A DNA stretch of 64,000 bases from positions 4,762,001 to 4,826,000 of the forward strand of contig NZ_AP023439.1 in the NCBI RefSeq assembly GCF_014701095.1, given 5' to 3'. The position numbers were made by a program, and so were the translations under genes. Within the stretch, counting starts at the first letter, position 1. Each line of letters begins with the position of its first letter. The DNA comes from Streptomyces tuirus (GTDB taxonomy: Bacteria > Actinomycetota > Actinomycetes > Streptomycetales > Streptomycetaceae). Of this stretch, positions 35,364 to 44,153 are shown one piece after another. The notes beneath the pieces are model-generated. The model was not told the origin of the DNA. It saw only the letters and a program-made list of their open reading frames with translations, and made no database searches.

Positions 35364-36053
35364 TCACTTGGTCAGCGGGGAGGCCGTCGGCGAGGCCGGG
35401 GGCGACGCCGGCGGCGGCTCCTGCCCGCCCTGGTCGAGCCGGAACGGCGGGTACCGGTCCGTCAGCAGCGCGGCGTACGCCGTCACCCGGGCCGACCAGC
35501 GGGCGAGGCCGATCAGGAAGTCGAAGAGGTGTCGCGGGTAGCGGGCCGTGAAGAGCAGGATGACGACGGCCACCAGGGAGAGGAACGGCATCAGCCCGCC
35601 GCCCCGCCAGTCGTCCCCGCTGCCCCAGCCGCCCACGAACATCGCGACGACGATGTACTGCGGGATCGCCAGCAGCCACCACTTCACCAGGACCAGCCCG
35701 CGGGACAGCCGCTCGGGGTAGACGACGTCGAAGTGCGCCGGGTAGTCGGGCACGTCGGCGAGGGTGAACGGCGGATACCTGTCGGTGCCGAGGGCGGTGT
35801 GCGCGTAATAGCTGACCCGCCAGTTCCAGCGCAGCACGCCGACGTTGTAGTCGAAGAGGGGTCGCGGGTAGCGGGCGGTGAACAGGATCGCGAAGAAGGC
35901 GATCACGGTCACGACGACGAACCCGATCCACAGGAACGCCAGCACGATGTAGTGCGGGATCGCGAGCAGCCACTTCACCAGCCACATCCACCGGGACAGG
36001 CGGGGATCGACGGACGCCTCCAGGCGCACGGGCGACGCGGTGACAGGGATCAT
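35364..36053 (-). CDS. DUF4389-type membrane protein
   Basis: The 229-residue protein contains two internally repeated halves, each with [11 protein letters not shown] or [11 protein letters not shown] followed by a second helix, [19 protein letters not shown] or [19 protein letters not shown], and a TDRYPPF motif. This duplicated pattern is typical of DUF4389 proteins. It ends in a Pro/Ala/Ser-rich tail. An AGGAGGG ribosome site precedes the ATG. The AI-2E transporter gene lies directly upstream on the same strand with 110 bp between. Function is unknown. Confidence 0.88.
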   Translation of the reverse strand: MIPVTASPVRLEASVDPRLSRWMWLVKWLLAIPHYIVLAFLWIGFVVVTVIAFFAILFTARYPRPLFDYNVGVLRWNWRVSYYAHTALGTDRYPPFTLADVPDYPAHFDVVYPERLSRGLVLVKWWLLAIPQYIVVAMFVGGWGSGDDWRGGGLMPFLSLVAVVILLFTARYPRHLFDFLIGLARWSARVTAYAALLTDRYPPFRLDQGGQEPPPASPPASPTASPLTK

Positions 36054-36163
36054 CTGGCGGCCCTCCTCTCCGCCTGCAGACTCGCAAGCGAGGAGGGGCC
36101 CCGCGACCCGGGCGGGGCCGTTCGCGCGGCGGACGCCGCCCGCGCGGCCCCACGGGGGTGCCG

Positions 36164-37309
36164 CTACGACGGGACGGCGGCTCCGGCGTCCGGCTCGTCG
36201 GTCCCCGGTCCGCCGGGCCCCTGCTCACCGGTGCCCGCCTCGCCCGCCGGATCGACGAGCTGCTCACGCACGTAGTTCCAGACCACCGCGATCAGCGCCG
36301 CGACGGGCACGGCCAGCAGACTGCCCACGATGCCGGCCAGGCTGCCGCCCAGGGTCACCGCGAGCAGCACCACGGCCGCGTGCAGGCCGAGCCCGCGGCT
36401 CTGGATCATGGGCTGGAAGACGTTGCCCTCGAGCTGCTGCACCACGACGATGATGGCCAGCACCATCAGCGCGTCCGTCAGACCGTTGGACACGAGCGCG
36501 ATGAGCACCGCGACGAAACCGGCGAACAGGGCGCCGATGATCGGCACGAACGCCGAGACGAAGGTCAGCACCGCCAGCGGCAGCACCAGCGGGACACCCA
36601 GGACCCACAGGCCCAGGCCGATCAGGACGGCGTCGAGCAGACCGACCGCCGCCTGGGACCGTACGAAGGCACCCAGGGTGGCCCAGCCGCGGTCGAACAC
36701 GGCCGGCACATCGGTGGCGAGCCGGCCGGGCAGCTGACGGGACAGCCACGGCAGGAACCGCGGGCCGTCCTTGAGGAAGAAGAACATCAGGAAGAGCGCG
36801 AGGACGGCCGTGACGACGCCGTTCACCACGGTGCTCACGCCCGTGACCACAGCCCCCACCATGCTGCCGACGCCTTCCTGGGCGCGGGAGACCGCGCTGT
36901 CGAAGGCCTTGTTGATCTGCGCGTCCCCGATGTTCAGCGGTGGCCCGGCGGCCCACTCCCGCAGCCGCTGGATGCCTTCCACGACACCGTCCGTCAGCTC
37001 CCCGGACTGGGATGCCACGGGGACGGCGATCAGCGCCACCACACCGACGGCGACCAGCAGGAACAGCACGGTCACGACCGACGCGGCCAGCGCCGGCGGC
37101 CACCCGCGCCGGCGCAGGAACCGGGCCGCGGGCCAGGTCAGCGTGGTCAGCAGCAGCCCGACCATCAGCGGCCACACCACGGACCACATCCGGCCCAGCA
37201 ACCACAACGCCACGGCGGACAGGGCGAACACCAGCAGCAACTCGGCGGAAACCCGCGCGGATATCCGCAGCGCGGCACGGGATCTGTCGGAACTCAGGGG
37301 CGCAGTCAC
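36164..37309 (-). CDS. AI-2E/PerM family membrane transporter
   Basis: The 381-residue protein has about eight membrane helices in the AI-2E transporter layout: two N-terminal pairs ([42 protein letters not shown]), a soluble helical insert, then the C-terminal core with the [28 protein letters not shown] signature. Family members export autoinducer-2 in E. coli or act as Na+/H+ antiporters elsewhere, so the substrate is uncertain. A GTG starts the gene. The tail is acidic and proline-rich. Confidence 0.9.
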   Translation of the reverse strand: MTAPLSSDRSRAALRISARVSAELLLVFALSAVALWLLGRMWSVVWPLMVGLLLTTLTWPAARFLRRRGWPPALAASVVTVLFLLVAVGVVALIAVPVASQSGELTDGVVEGIQRLREWAAGPPLNIGDAQINKAFDSAVSRAQEGVGSMVGAVVTGVSTVVNGVVTAVLALFLMFFFLKDGPRFLPWLSRQLPGRLATDVPAVFDRGWATLGAFVRSQAAVGLLDAVLIGLGLWVLGVPLVLPLAVLTFVSAFVPIIGALFAGFVAVLIALVSNGLTDALMVLAIIVVVQQLEGNVFQPMIQSRGLGLHAAVVLLAVTLGGSLAGIVGSLLAVPVAALIAVVWNYVREQLVDPAGEAGTGEQGPGGPGTDEPDAGAAVPS

Positions 37310-37370
37310 GCAGGAACCCTACGGGCTGACGGGGCGCCCGCAGCAGCCCCCCGTACCCGGGAACGGACCG

Positions 37371-37703
37371 TCAGCGGACGGTGTACACACTGAAGATGCG
37401 CAGGACCGCTTCGATCTGTGCCCGCGTGCGGTCATCGGGGTTCCCTGTGAGCCGGACGAAGACGACGGACGAGCCCGGGTCTTCCGCGACCAGCAGCGTC
37501 AACGGCACCCGGCCGGCCAGCGGGTAGTCGTACCAGCCGCCGGGCTTCTCCGCGTCCGTGCCGGGGAGGGCGGTCTCGATCGCCTGCCAGTCCGAGTCGT
37601 CGAAGCCGTAGCCCGAGAACTCCGCGACCGACTCGCACAGCGGCCGCAGGTTCTCCGCGAAGATCCAGCCTCCGCCCAGGACCGCCCCCGAGGGCTCACC
37701 CAC
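37371..37703 (-). CDS. Hypothetical protein coupled to msrA
   Basis: The 110-residue protein starts at a GTG that overlaps the last 8 bp of msrA, so it is probably translated by coupling. It contains [27 protein letters not shown] and the strand [28 protein letters not shown], consistent with a small mixed alpha/beta domain without membrane segments. I do not recognise the family. The coupling suggests a helper role in oxidative repair, which is inference only. Confidence 0.75.
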   Translation of the reverse strand: MGEPSGAVLGGGWIFAENLRPLCESVAEFSGYGFDDSDWQAIETALPGTDAEKPGGWYDYPLAGRVPLTLLVAEDPGSSVVFVRLTGNPDDRTRAQIEAVLRIFSVYTVR

Positions 37704-38364
37704 CGGCCCTGGCCACGCCGATCGGGCAGGACACTCCCGTGCCGCCGATGCCGCAGTAGCCCGCGGGGTTCTTGTCCAGGTACTGCTGGTGGTAGCCCTC
37801 CGCCGGGTAGAAGGGACGGCCCTCGGCCGGGACGATCTCCGTGGTGACGGTGCCGTAGCCGGAGGACGTCAGGACCTTCTGGTACGCCTCCCGGGAGGAC
37901 TTGGCGGTGGCCTCCTGCGCGGGGGTGTGGGTGTAGATCGCCGAGCGGTACTGCGTGCCCACGTCGTTGCCCTGGCGGAAGCCCTGCGTCGGGTCGTGGG
38001 ACTCCCAGAACGTCTTCAGGAGGCGCTCGTAGGAGATCCGCTCCGGGTCGAAGACCACCCGTACGACCTCGGTGTGGCCGGTCAGGCCTGAGCAGACCTC
38101 CTCGTACGTGGGGTTCTCGGTGCGGCCGCCCTGGTAGCCGACGAGGGTCGTCCACACACCGGCCGGGAGCTGCCAGAACTTGCGCTCGGCGCCCCAGAAG
38201 CAGCCCAGGCCGAAGTCGGCGGTTTCCAGGCCCTCGGGGTACGGGCCGAGCAGCGGCGTGCCGAGGACGGTGTGGCGGTCGGGGACCGTGAACGCCGGCT
38301 CCGGGCGCCCGGGCAGCGCCTGCCCGGCGGTCGGCAGCTGGGGCGTACGGCTGTGCAGGAACAT
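37696..38364 (-). CDS. msrA: Peptide-methionine (S)-S-oxide reductase
   Basis: The 222-residue enzyme repairs oxidised methionine. The active-site Cys is in [14 protein letters not shown], followed by [25 protein letters not shown] and the [19 protein letters not shown] substrate-binding segment. C-terminal Cys residues in [13 protein letters not shown] can act as resolving residues. About 40 N-terminal residues precede the catalytic core, as is common in actinobacteria. A small gene of unknown function overlaps its 3' end. Confidence 0.95.
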   Translation of the reverse strand: MFLHSRTPQLPTAGQALPGRPEPAFTVPDRHTVLGTPLLGPYPEGLETADFGLGCFWGAERKFWQLPAGVWTTLVGYQGGRTENPTYEEVCSGLTGHTEVVRVVFDPERISYERLLKTFWESHDPTQGFRQGNDVGTQYRSAIYTHTPAQEATAKSSREAYQKVLTSSGYGTVTTEIVPAEGRPFYPAEGYHQQYLDKNPAGYCGIGGTGVSCPIGVARAGG

Positions 38365-38466
38365 GCGGTCTCCAATCGGGGCGACGCCCTCCTCAACGCG
38401 CCGCGACCTCCCGGAATTCCGGCGGGCCCGGGCGGGCCGGGGCGGGGTCCAGGCCCCCGCCCGGGC

Positions 38467-39588
38467 TCAGTGCGGCAGGCTCGCCGGGCTGCCGCCGTTC
38501 GCCTCGTAGCCCGCCACCGCCAGCGCCCGGTACACCGCGAACTCCGCCGCCGGGTCGGCCGACAGGGTCCAGGGCAGGGCGCCCACATGGCCGTCGATGT
38601 GTATCAGCTGGTTCATGGCCTCCGACCAGCGCTCACTGCGGACCAGGAAGAAGACCAGCAGGTGCCGCACATGCGCCAGCATCGGGTCGTCGGCGCGGGC
38701 CGAGTGCACCGCGTGCAGCGCGCCGTGCATCGCCTTCGTGACGACCTCGCTCTGCCAGAAGCTCGCCACGAGGGTCACCTCGGGGAGGTGCTCGAACACC
38801 GCGAAGAGGGGCATCGCCGAGAGGAGGGAGCCCCGGGGCGCACGGGCCGCGGCGGCCTCCGCGAACGCGTACGCCTCCGCCCGGGAGCCGTGCCACTTCT
38901 CGCACCAGTAGTGCAGCGCGGCCAGATGCGCCCCCATATGGGCCGGAGCGCGGTCCAGGATCTTCAGCCAGACCTGCTCGAAGTCCTTCTGGGAGTAGCC
39001 GAGCCCGCGGGCCACCGACAACTCGACGATGTACGGAATCGGGTCACCGGGGGCGAGCAGCGCCGCCTCGCCGCACGCCGTCCTCGCCTCCTCCATGATG
39101 ATCCGGAACTCGTCCGTCCCCGGCGTCGCCGTCCGCCACGCCTGCTGCACCAGGAACTCGGCATGCACCGCCGCACCGCCCGCGTCCTTCGGCGCCTCGG
39201 CCCGCCACACGCGCAGCCACTGCCCGCCCGGCGCCTCGCTCACCCCGCCGGGCCGCCGCGACAGCTCCAGCGAGGCCGCGCCCGCGAAGGCCTGCACGCG
39301 CTGCCAGCGCCGCTCGCCCTCCGTCTCCGTGCCCGCCAGGAGCTGCTGCGCGGCGCGGTGGTCCTGCGTGCGCTGCACCACGTCCAGAACGTCCAGCAGG
39401 TCCTGGTCGGGGCCCGGCATGCGGATGTCGAGCTCCTCCTCGCGGACGAAGCCGTAGTTCGCCGGGTCCGCCGCGTCCGGGTGGTCGGGCGAGACCAGCC
39501 CTATCGCACCACCGCGCCTGCGCCGCAGGAAGGGGAGCAGCACGAAGCCCAGCATGACCAGCGCGATCAGGACCCACAGAATCTCCAT
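38467..39588 (-). CDS. Membrane-anchored helical-repeat protein, unknown function
   Basis: The 373-residue protein begins with a single membrane helix (EILWVLIALVMLGFVLLPFL) and an RRRRGG stop-transfer. The rest is cytoplasmic and almost entirely helical, with TPR-like segments such as AHMGAHLAALHYWCEKWHGSRAEAYAFAEAAAARAP and VRHLLVFFLVRSERWSEAMNQLIHI. It lies upstream of msrA on the same strand with 102 bp between. It is a conserved Streptomyces protein as far as I can judge, but I cannot name a function. Confidence 0.8.
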   Translation of the reverse strand: MEILWVLIALVMLGFVLLPFLRRRRGGAIGLVSPDHPDAADPANYGFVREEELDIRMPGPDQDLLDVLDVVQRTQDHRAAQQLLAGTETEGERRWQRVQAFAGAASLELSRRPGGVSEAPGGQWLRVWRAEAPKDAGGAAVHAEFLVQQAWRTATPGTDEFRIIMEEARTACGEAALLAPGDPIPYIVELSVARGLGYSQKDFEQVWLKILDRAPAHMGAHLAALHYWCEKWHGSRAEAYAFAEAAAARAPRGSLLSAMPLFAVFEHLPEVTLVASFWQSEVVTKAMHGALHAVHSARADDPMLAHVRHLLVFFLVRSERWSEAMNQLIHIDGHVGALPWTLSADPAAEFAVYRALAVAGYEANGGSPASLPH

Positions 39589-39740
39589 GCAACAAGCGAA
39601 CCAGACCGCGCCGACAATTGGCCAACCTGCTCCCCGAACCTGTGGAAAACGCTGCCCCGCGCTCTCCCGCGACCTGTGGAAAACCCCGGCCCGCCCCGCC
39701 CCCCGGCACGAGCCGCGTCGGCGCACTACCCTCGGTGCTC

Positions 39741-40895
39741 ATGAGCGACAGGCACATCAGTCAGCACTTCGAGACGCTCGCGATCCACGCGGGCAACACC
39801 GCCGACCCCCTGACGGGCGCGGTCGTCCCGCCGATCTACCAGGTCTCGACCTACAAGCAGGACGGCGTCGGCGGCCTGCGCGGCGGCTACGAGTACAGCC
39901 GCAGCGCCAATCCCACCAGGACCGCGCTGGAGGAGAACCTCGCCGCCCTGGAAGGCGGCCGCCGCGGGCTCGCGTTCGCGTCCGGGCTGGCGGCCGAGGA
40001 CTGCCTGCTGCGCACGCTGCTCGGCCCCGGGGACCACGTGGTCATCCCGAACGACGCGTACGGCGGCACCTTCCGTCTGTTCGCCAAGGTCGTCGCCCGC
40101 TGGGGCGTGGAGTGGTCGGTCGCCGACACGAGCGACCCGGCCTCCGTGCGGGCCGCCCTCACCCCGAAGACCAAGGTCGTCTGGGTGGAGACCCCCTCCA
40201 ACCCGCTGCTCGGCATCACCGACATCGCCGCGGTCGCCCAGGTCGCCCGGGACGCGGGCGCCCGCCTCGTCGTCGACAACACCTTCGCCACGCCCTACCT
40301 GCAGCAGCCGCTGTCGCTGGGCGCGGACGTCGTCGTGCACTCGCTGACCAAGTACATGGGCGGTCACTCCGACGTCGTCGGCGGCGCCCTGGTCACCGCC
40401 GACGCCGGCCTCGGCGAGGAACTGGCCTTCCACCAGAACGCGATGGGCGCGGTCGCCGGGCCCTTCGACTCCTGGCTGGTGCTGCGCGGCACCAAGACCC
40501 TCTCCGTGCGCATGGACCGGCACAGCGAGAACGCCGTCAAGGTCGCCGACATGCTCACACGGCACGCGCGCGTGACGAGCGTGCTGTACCCGGGCCTGCC
40601 GGAGCACCCCGGTCACGAGGTCGCCGCCAAGCAGATGAAGTCGTTCGGCGGCATGATCTCCTTCCGCGTCGCGGGCGGCGAGGAGGCGGCCGTCGAGGTG
40701 TGCAACCGGGCGAAGATCTTCACGCTGGGCGAGTCCCTGGGCGGCGTCGAGTCGCTGATCGAGCACCCCGGCCGCATGACGCACGCCTCCGTGGCCGGCT
40801 CGGCCCTGGAGGTCCCCGCCGACCTGGTGCGGCTGTCCGTCGGCATCGAGAACGCCGAGGACCTGCTGGAGGACCTGCAGCAGGCGCTCGGCTAG
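39741..40895 (+). CDS. Cystathionine gamma-lyase/gamma-synthase (PLP-dependent)
   Basis: The 384-residue enzyme is a Cys/Met-metabolism PLP protein. The cofactor lysine is in VVHSLTKYMGGHSDVVGG, the phosphate-binding segment is EYSRSANPTRTALEENLA, and KIFTLGESLGGVESLIEHP and LVRLSVGIENAEDLLEDLQ are typical endings. It makes or breaks cystathionine in sulfur amino acid interconversion. Sequence alone does not separate lyase from synthase. The ATG is at 39741, with a GTG two codons earlier. Confidence 0.92.
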   Translation: MSDRHISQHFETLAIHAGNTADPLTGAVVPPIYQVSTYKQDGVGGLRGGYEYSRSANPTRTALEENLAALEGGRRGLAFASGLAAEDCLLRTLLGPGDHVVIPNDAYGGTFRLFAKVVARWGVEWSVADTSDPASVRAALTPKTKVVWVETPSNPLLGITDIAAVAQVARDAGARLVVDNTFATPYLQQPLSLGADVVVHSLTKYMGGHSDVVGGALVTADAGLGEELAFHQNAMGAVAGPFDSWLVLRGTKTLSVRMDRHSENAVKVADMLTRHARVTSVLYPGLPEHPGHEVAAKQMKSFGGMISFRVAGGEEAAVEVCNRAKIFTLGESLGGVESLIEHPGRMTHASVAGSALEVPADLVRLSVGIENAEDLLEDLQQALG

Positions 40896-40914
40896 ACAGG
40901 CTCCCCTCGCGGAG

Positions 40915-41163
40915 TCACCAGCCGGTGAGGGGTGGAGTCGTGTCGGACGGCGGCTCCACCCAGGGGCGGGCGGTCAGCGCCCACACGGTGAACGCCACGG
41001 CCGCCGCGAGCAGCAGCAGCCACATCACGCGGCGGGCCAGCGCCCGGCGCCGCAGCATCCGCCCGCCGCGGCGCACCGCCTCGGTGTGGATCTCGGGCGG
41101 CACGGGCCGCGGCGTCTGCTCCAGGAGCCGCCGTACGGCCGCCTCGCGGTCGTTCCCGCTCAT
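40915..41163 (-). CDS. Small membrane protein downstream of the sigma factor
   Basis: The 82-residue product starts MSGNDREAAVRRLLEQTPRPVPPEIHTEAVRRGGRMLRRRA, a short cytoplasmic helical region. One membrane helix (VMWLLLLAAAVAFTVWALTA) and a brief outside tail follow. The size, topology and position behind a sigma factor suggest a minimal anti-sigma or modulator, but no zinc-binding HxxxCxxC motif is present. Its ATG overlaps the stop of a repeat-encoded mini-frame as ATGA. Confidence 0.7.
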   Translation of the reverse strand: MSGNDREAAVRRLLEQTPRPVPPEIHTEAVRRGGRMLRRRALARRVMWLLLLAAAVAFTVWALTARPWVEPPSDTTPPLTGW

Positions 41164-41264
41164 GCCGCTCTCCGATCGCCGGACGGGCTCATGAGCGCAC
41201 TGCCTTCGCGGTCGCCGGATGGGCTCATGAGCGCACTGCCTTCGCGGTCGCCGGACGGGCTCAT
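41160..41264 (-). CDS. Repeat-encoded mini-frame 2
   Basis: This 34-codon frame begins at an ATGA overlap with mini-frame 1 and reads two copies of MSPSGDREGSAL plus MSPSGDRRAA. Its TGA overlaps the ATG of the downstream small membrane protein. It exists because of the 36-bp repeat array. A function as a peptide is doubtful, but it could carry ribosomes from one gene to the next. Confidence 0.4.
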   Translation of the reverse strand: MSPSGDREGSALMSPSGDREGSALMSPSGDRRAA

Positions 41265-41426
41265 GAACGCTCGCCTTCGCGGTCGCCGGATGGGCTCATG
41301 AGCGCACTGCCTTCGCGGTTGCCGGATGGGCTTATGACCGCACTGCCTTCGCGGTTGCCGGACGGGCTCATGAGCGCACCGCCTTCGCGGTCGCCGGACG
41401 GGCTCATGAGCGCACTGCCTTCGCGG
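41176..41426. repeat. 36-bp tandem repeat, seven copies
   Basis: Copies start at 41176, 41212, 41248 (35 bp, one base lost), 41283, 41319, 41355 and 41391. The consensus contains CCGGACGGGCTCATGAGCGC and ACTGCCTTCGCGG. Because 36 is divisible by three, the array reads as a 12-residue repeat on the minus strand. The final copy encodes the last residues and stop codon of the sigma factor. There are no spacers between copies, so this is not a CRISPR array. Confidence 0.9.
41261..41407 (-). CDS. Repeat-encoded mini-frame 1
   Basis: The frame starts at the ATG that overlaps the sigma factor stop as ATGA and encodes four 12-residue units of the MSPSGDREGGAL type. It ends where the one-base loss in copy 3 shifts the frame (GERS, then TGA). 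That TGA again overlaps the ATG of mini-frame 2. No other evidence for a functional peptide is visible. Confidence 0.4.
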   Translation of the reverse strand: MSPSGDREGGALMSPSGNREGSAVISPSGNREGSALMSPSGDREGERS

Positions 41427-41907
41427 CCGTCACCGCAGGCGCCGGGCCCCGCGGCCGGTGCAGCAGGACCGACATCGCCCGGTGGCGGATCGCCCGTACC
41501 CGTTCGGGGGACAGGCCCAGCAGGGCCGCCGTCTGCTCCTCGGCGACACCCTCGTAGAGCCTGAGGACCAGGATCAGCCGTTCCTGAGGCGTGAGCGGCG
41601 CCAGGGGACTCGCGGGATGCGGCCGGGAGCGGCCGAGCGCGCCGTAGTGGTGCCACGTGCCGCGCGCGAAGCGGGTGACCAGGTACTGGCGGGTGCGGTC
41701 GTACGGATCCTCGCCGTGCAGCCGGTCCCAGCTCGCGTAGGTGTGCGCCAGCGACAGCGTCAGCAGGCGCCGCGCGCGCGGGTTGTCGTCGGGGGCCTCG
41801 GCGGTCAGCAGCGTGGCGGCGTGCAGCAGCCGCCCGGCCGCGCCCGCGACGAACGCCTCGAACTCCCGGGTGCGACGGGTTGCCCGGGATACATGCCGCT
41901 CCAGCAC
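41404..41907 (-). CDS. Small ECF-type RNA polymerase sigma factor
   Basis: The 167-residue protein has a helical region 2-like part (FEAFVAGAAGRLLHAATLLTAEAP and ASWDRLHGEDPYDRTRQYLVTRFARG). A region 4 helix-turn-helix follows (LTPQERLILVLRLYEGVAEEQTAALLGLSPERVRAIRHRAMSVLL). It is close to the SigE-type short sigma factors of Streptomyces. A GTG start follows a GGGAGG ribosome site. Its C-terminal residues AAKAVRS and stop are encoded by the last 36-bp repeat unit, and the stop overlaps the next ATG. Confidence 0.85.
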   Translation of the reverse strand: MLERHVSRATRRTREFEAFVAGAAGRLLHAATLLTAEAPDDNPRARRLLTLSLAHTYASWDRLHGEDPYDRTRQYLVTRFARGTWHHYGALGRSRPHPASPLAPLTPQERLILVLRLYEGVAEEQTAALLGLSPERVRAIRHRAMSVLLHRPRGPAPAVTAAKAVRS

Positions 41908-42084
41908 CGCGCCTCCCGCCTGACGGCGACCCTGAGGATGCGGGCACCCGGCCGCGCGCGACGGGGACCCGGTCTCATATCAGGCCAGGTACGGCCCCGA
42001 GGTCAAGAGCCGCGCACGGCTCGGGCGGCGCCACGCGCGCGTGGAGTCCGGGCCGTGGCACCGGACGGTGTGCGGTACGGCGTG

Positions 42085-42609
42085 TCAGGACTCCGGCTGT
42101 GCCTCGGGCCCGGGCACGCCCTGCGCCGCCATCCGCGAGGACAGCGCGCTGTTGAAGCGCGTGAGGAGGTCGCAGAACGCCTCGCGCTCGTCCGGCTCCC
42201 AGTCGTGGGTCAGCTCGGCCATCAACTGGCGCCGGGAGGAGCGCACTTCCTCCAGCCGGGCCTGCCCGCGCGGGGACAGCTGGAGCACCACCGCGCGCCC
42301 GTCCTCGGGGTGGGAGGTGCGCTTGACCAGGCCGGTGTCGACGAGCGGCGCCACCTGCCGGGTGACCGTCGAGGAGTCGATCCCCATGCTCGCGGCGAGC
42401 GCCTTGACGCCCATCGGGCCTTCTTTGTCGAGGCGGTTGAGCAGCAGGTACGCGGCGCGGTCCATGGAGTTGCGCACCTGCCCGACTCCACCGAGCCGGG
42501 TCTGTTCGGCACGGCGGGCGAACAGCGCCACCTCGTGCTGCAGCGTGTCGAGAAGACCGGTGTCACCGACGGTCGTCATGTCCATCGACATTTCAGGTGT
42601 TGTGGGCAT
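42085..42609 (-). CDS. MarR-family transcriptional regulator
   Basis: The 174-residue protein has the winged helix of MarR proteins: LLNRLDKEGPMGVKALAASMGIDSSTVTRQVAPLVDTGLVKRTSHPEDGRAVVLQLSPRG. Flanking helices form the dimer interface. The wing DGRAVVLQLS is intact. The ATG at 42609 gives MPTTPEMSMDMTTVG. It is divergent from threonine dehydratase with 145 bp between the starts, so it may control that gene or itself; no clear palindrome was identified. Confidence 0.9.
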   Translation of the reverse strand: MPTTPEMSMDMTTVGDTGLLDTLQHEVALFARRAEQTRLGGVGQVRNSMDRAAYLLLNRLDKEGPMGVKALAASMGIDSSTVTRQVAPLVDTGLVKRTSHPEDGRAVVLQLSPRGQARLEEVRSSRRQLMAELTHDWEPDEREAFCDLLTRFNSALSSRMAAQGVPGPEAQPES

Positions 42610-42754
42610 GGCCGGGGGCTCACTTCGTGGAGGGCTGGCAGATTGGGGGACAGGGTACGCGGCCGGAAGGCGGGCCGTACCGACGCTGCGCAAAGCGGGT
42701 CTCGGAGGTTGGTCACAACGGTTGTTCCCGCCTGTGAACTGCGATGCTGGAGTC

Positions 42755-43984
42755 ATGAGCTACAGCACGGCTGACTCCTTTCGGCCCGTCACCCTCGACG
42801 ACGTGCGCGGCGCACAGAAGATGCTCTCGGGTGTGGCGCGGGTGACCGCGATGGAGGGCAGCAGGCACCTGTCCCAGACGGCCGGTGCGCCGGTGCACCT
42901 CAAATGCGAGAACCTCCAGCGGACGGGCTCGTTCAAGCTGCGCGGCGCCTACGTCCGGATCGCCGGTCTGCTGCCTGAGGAGCGCGCTGCCGGTGTCGTC
43001 GCCGCCAGCGCCGGCAATCACGCGCAGGGTGTCGCCCTCGCGTCCGCCCTGCTCGGCGTGCGCTCCACGGTGTTCATGCCCAAGGGTGCCCCGCTGCCGA
43101 AGGTGAGCGCCACCCGGGACTACGGGGCCGAGGTGCGGCTGCACGGCCAGGTGGTCGACGAGACGCTGGCCGCCGCACAGGAGTACGCGGCCGAGACGGG
43201 CGCGGTGTTCATCCACCCCTTCGACCACCCGGACATCATCGCGGGCCAGGGGACGGTGGGCCTGGAGATCCTGGAGCAGTGCCCTGAGGTGCGCACGATC
43301 CTCGTCGGCATCGGCGGGGGAGGCCTGGCCGCCGGGATCGCCGTGGCGGTGAAGTCGCTGCGGCCGGACGTGCGGGTGGTGGGGGTGCAGGCGGCGGGCG
43401 CGGCGGCCTACCCGCCCTCGCTGGCGGCGGGCCGGCCGGTGTCGGTCGAGAACCCGGCGACGATGGCCGACGGCATCAAGGTCGGGCGGCCCGGTGACGT
43501 GCCGTTCGGGATCATCGGCGAGCTGGTCGACGAGGTGCGCACGGTCAGCGAGGACGAGCTGTCCGCCGCGCTGCTGCTGTGTCTGGAGCGGGCCAAGCTG
43601 GTCGTCGAGCCGGCCGGGGCGAGCCCGGTCGCGGCGCTGATGAGTGCGCCCGGCGCCTTCGAGGGGCCGGTCGTGGCGGTGCTGTCCGGCGGCAATGTCG
43701 ACCCGGTGCTGATGGAGCGGGTGCTGCGGCACGGCATGGCCGCGCAGGGCCGCTACCTCGCGGTCCGGCTGCGGCTGACGGACCGGCCCGGTGCTCTCGC
43801 CACTCTTCTGGGTGTGTTGTCAGTGGTCGACGCTAACGTCCTCGATGTGAGCCACGTCCGAACCGACCCGCGGCTCGGGCTCACGGAGGCGGAGGTCGAG
43901 CTGCACCTGGAGACGAAGGGCCCGGCGCACTGCGCCGAGGTGGGTCAGGCGCTGCGCGAGGCGGGCTACACGGTCATCGGCTGA
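42755..43984 (+). CDS. ilvA: Threonine ammonia-lyase with C-terminal ACT domain
   Basis: The 409-residue enzyme converts threonine to 2-oxobutyrate and ammonia. The PLP lysine is in RTGSFKLRGAYVRIAGL, the phosphate loop is VGIGGGGLAAGIAV, and SAGNHAQGVA is the substrate loop. A single ACT-like domain (YLAVRLRLTDRPGALATLLGVLSVVDANVLDVSHVRTD) closes the protein. This short layout is that of the catabolic or single-ACT form, not the two-ACT biosynthetic IlvA, so the feedback properties may differ. The MarR gene is divergent. Confidence 0.93.
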   Translation: MSYSTADSFRPVTLDDVRGAQKMLSGVARVTAMEGSRHLSQTAGAPVHLKCENLQRTGSFKLRGAYVRIAGLLPEERAAGVVAASAGNHAQGVALASALLGVRSTVFMPKGAPLPKVSATRDYGAEVRLHGQVVDETLAAAQEYAAETGAVFIHPFDHPDIIAGQGTVGLEILEQCPEVRTILVGIGGGGLAAGIAVAVKSLRPDVRVVGVQAAGAAAYPPSLAAGRPVSVENPATMADGIKVGRPGDVPFGIIGELVDEVRTVSEDELSAALLLCLERAKLVVEPAGASPVAALMSAPGAFEGPVVAVLSGGNVDPVLMERVLRHGMAAQGRYLAVRLRLTDRPGALATLLGVLSVVDANVLDVSHVRTDPRLGLTEAEVELHLETKGPAHCAEVGQALREAGYTVIG

Positions 43985-44032
43985 GCGCACGGTCCTCGGC
44001 CGGCCCGGCACCGAAGCTGTTCAAGATCCTTT

Positions 44033-44085
44033 CGTCTCACGGAGAGTGACGAGGAAAAACTCGTTGTGAGACGCGATACATCGCG
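44033..44085. promoter_or_regulatory. Candidate operators before the ABC exporter operon
   Basis: Two dyads lie ahead of the ATPase gene: CGTCTCAC (44033-44040) with its complement GTGAGACG (44066-44073), and CGCGAT-AC-ATCGCG (44072-44085). They share two bases. Exporters of this type are commonly repressed by TetR-like proteins; none is encoded nearby. Confidence 0.5.
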
Positions 44086-44153
44086 CTATGGTGTGTCGGT
44101 GAGAAGCCTTGCCGGACGTCTGTCCGGTCATCCCCGAAGACGTGGAGACTCAT

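Noticed and set aside
41176-41426. CRISPR array
   Set aside because: Units are contiguous 36-bp repeats without spacers, inside coding sequence, and no cas gene is near.
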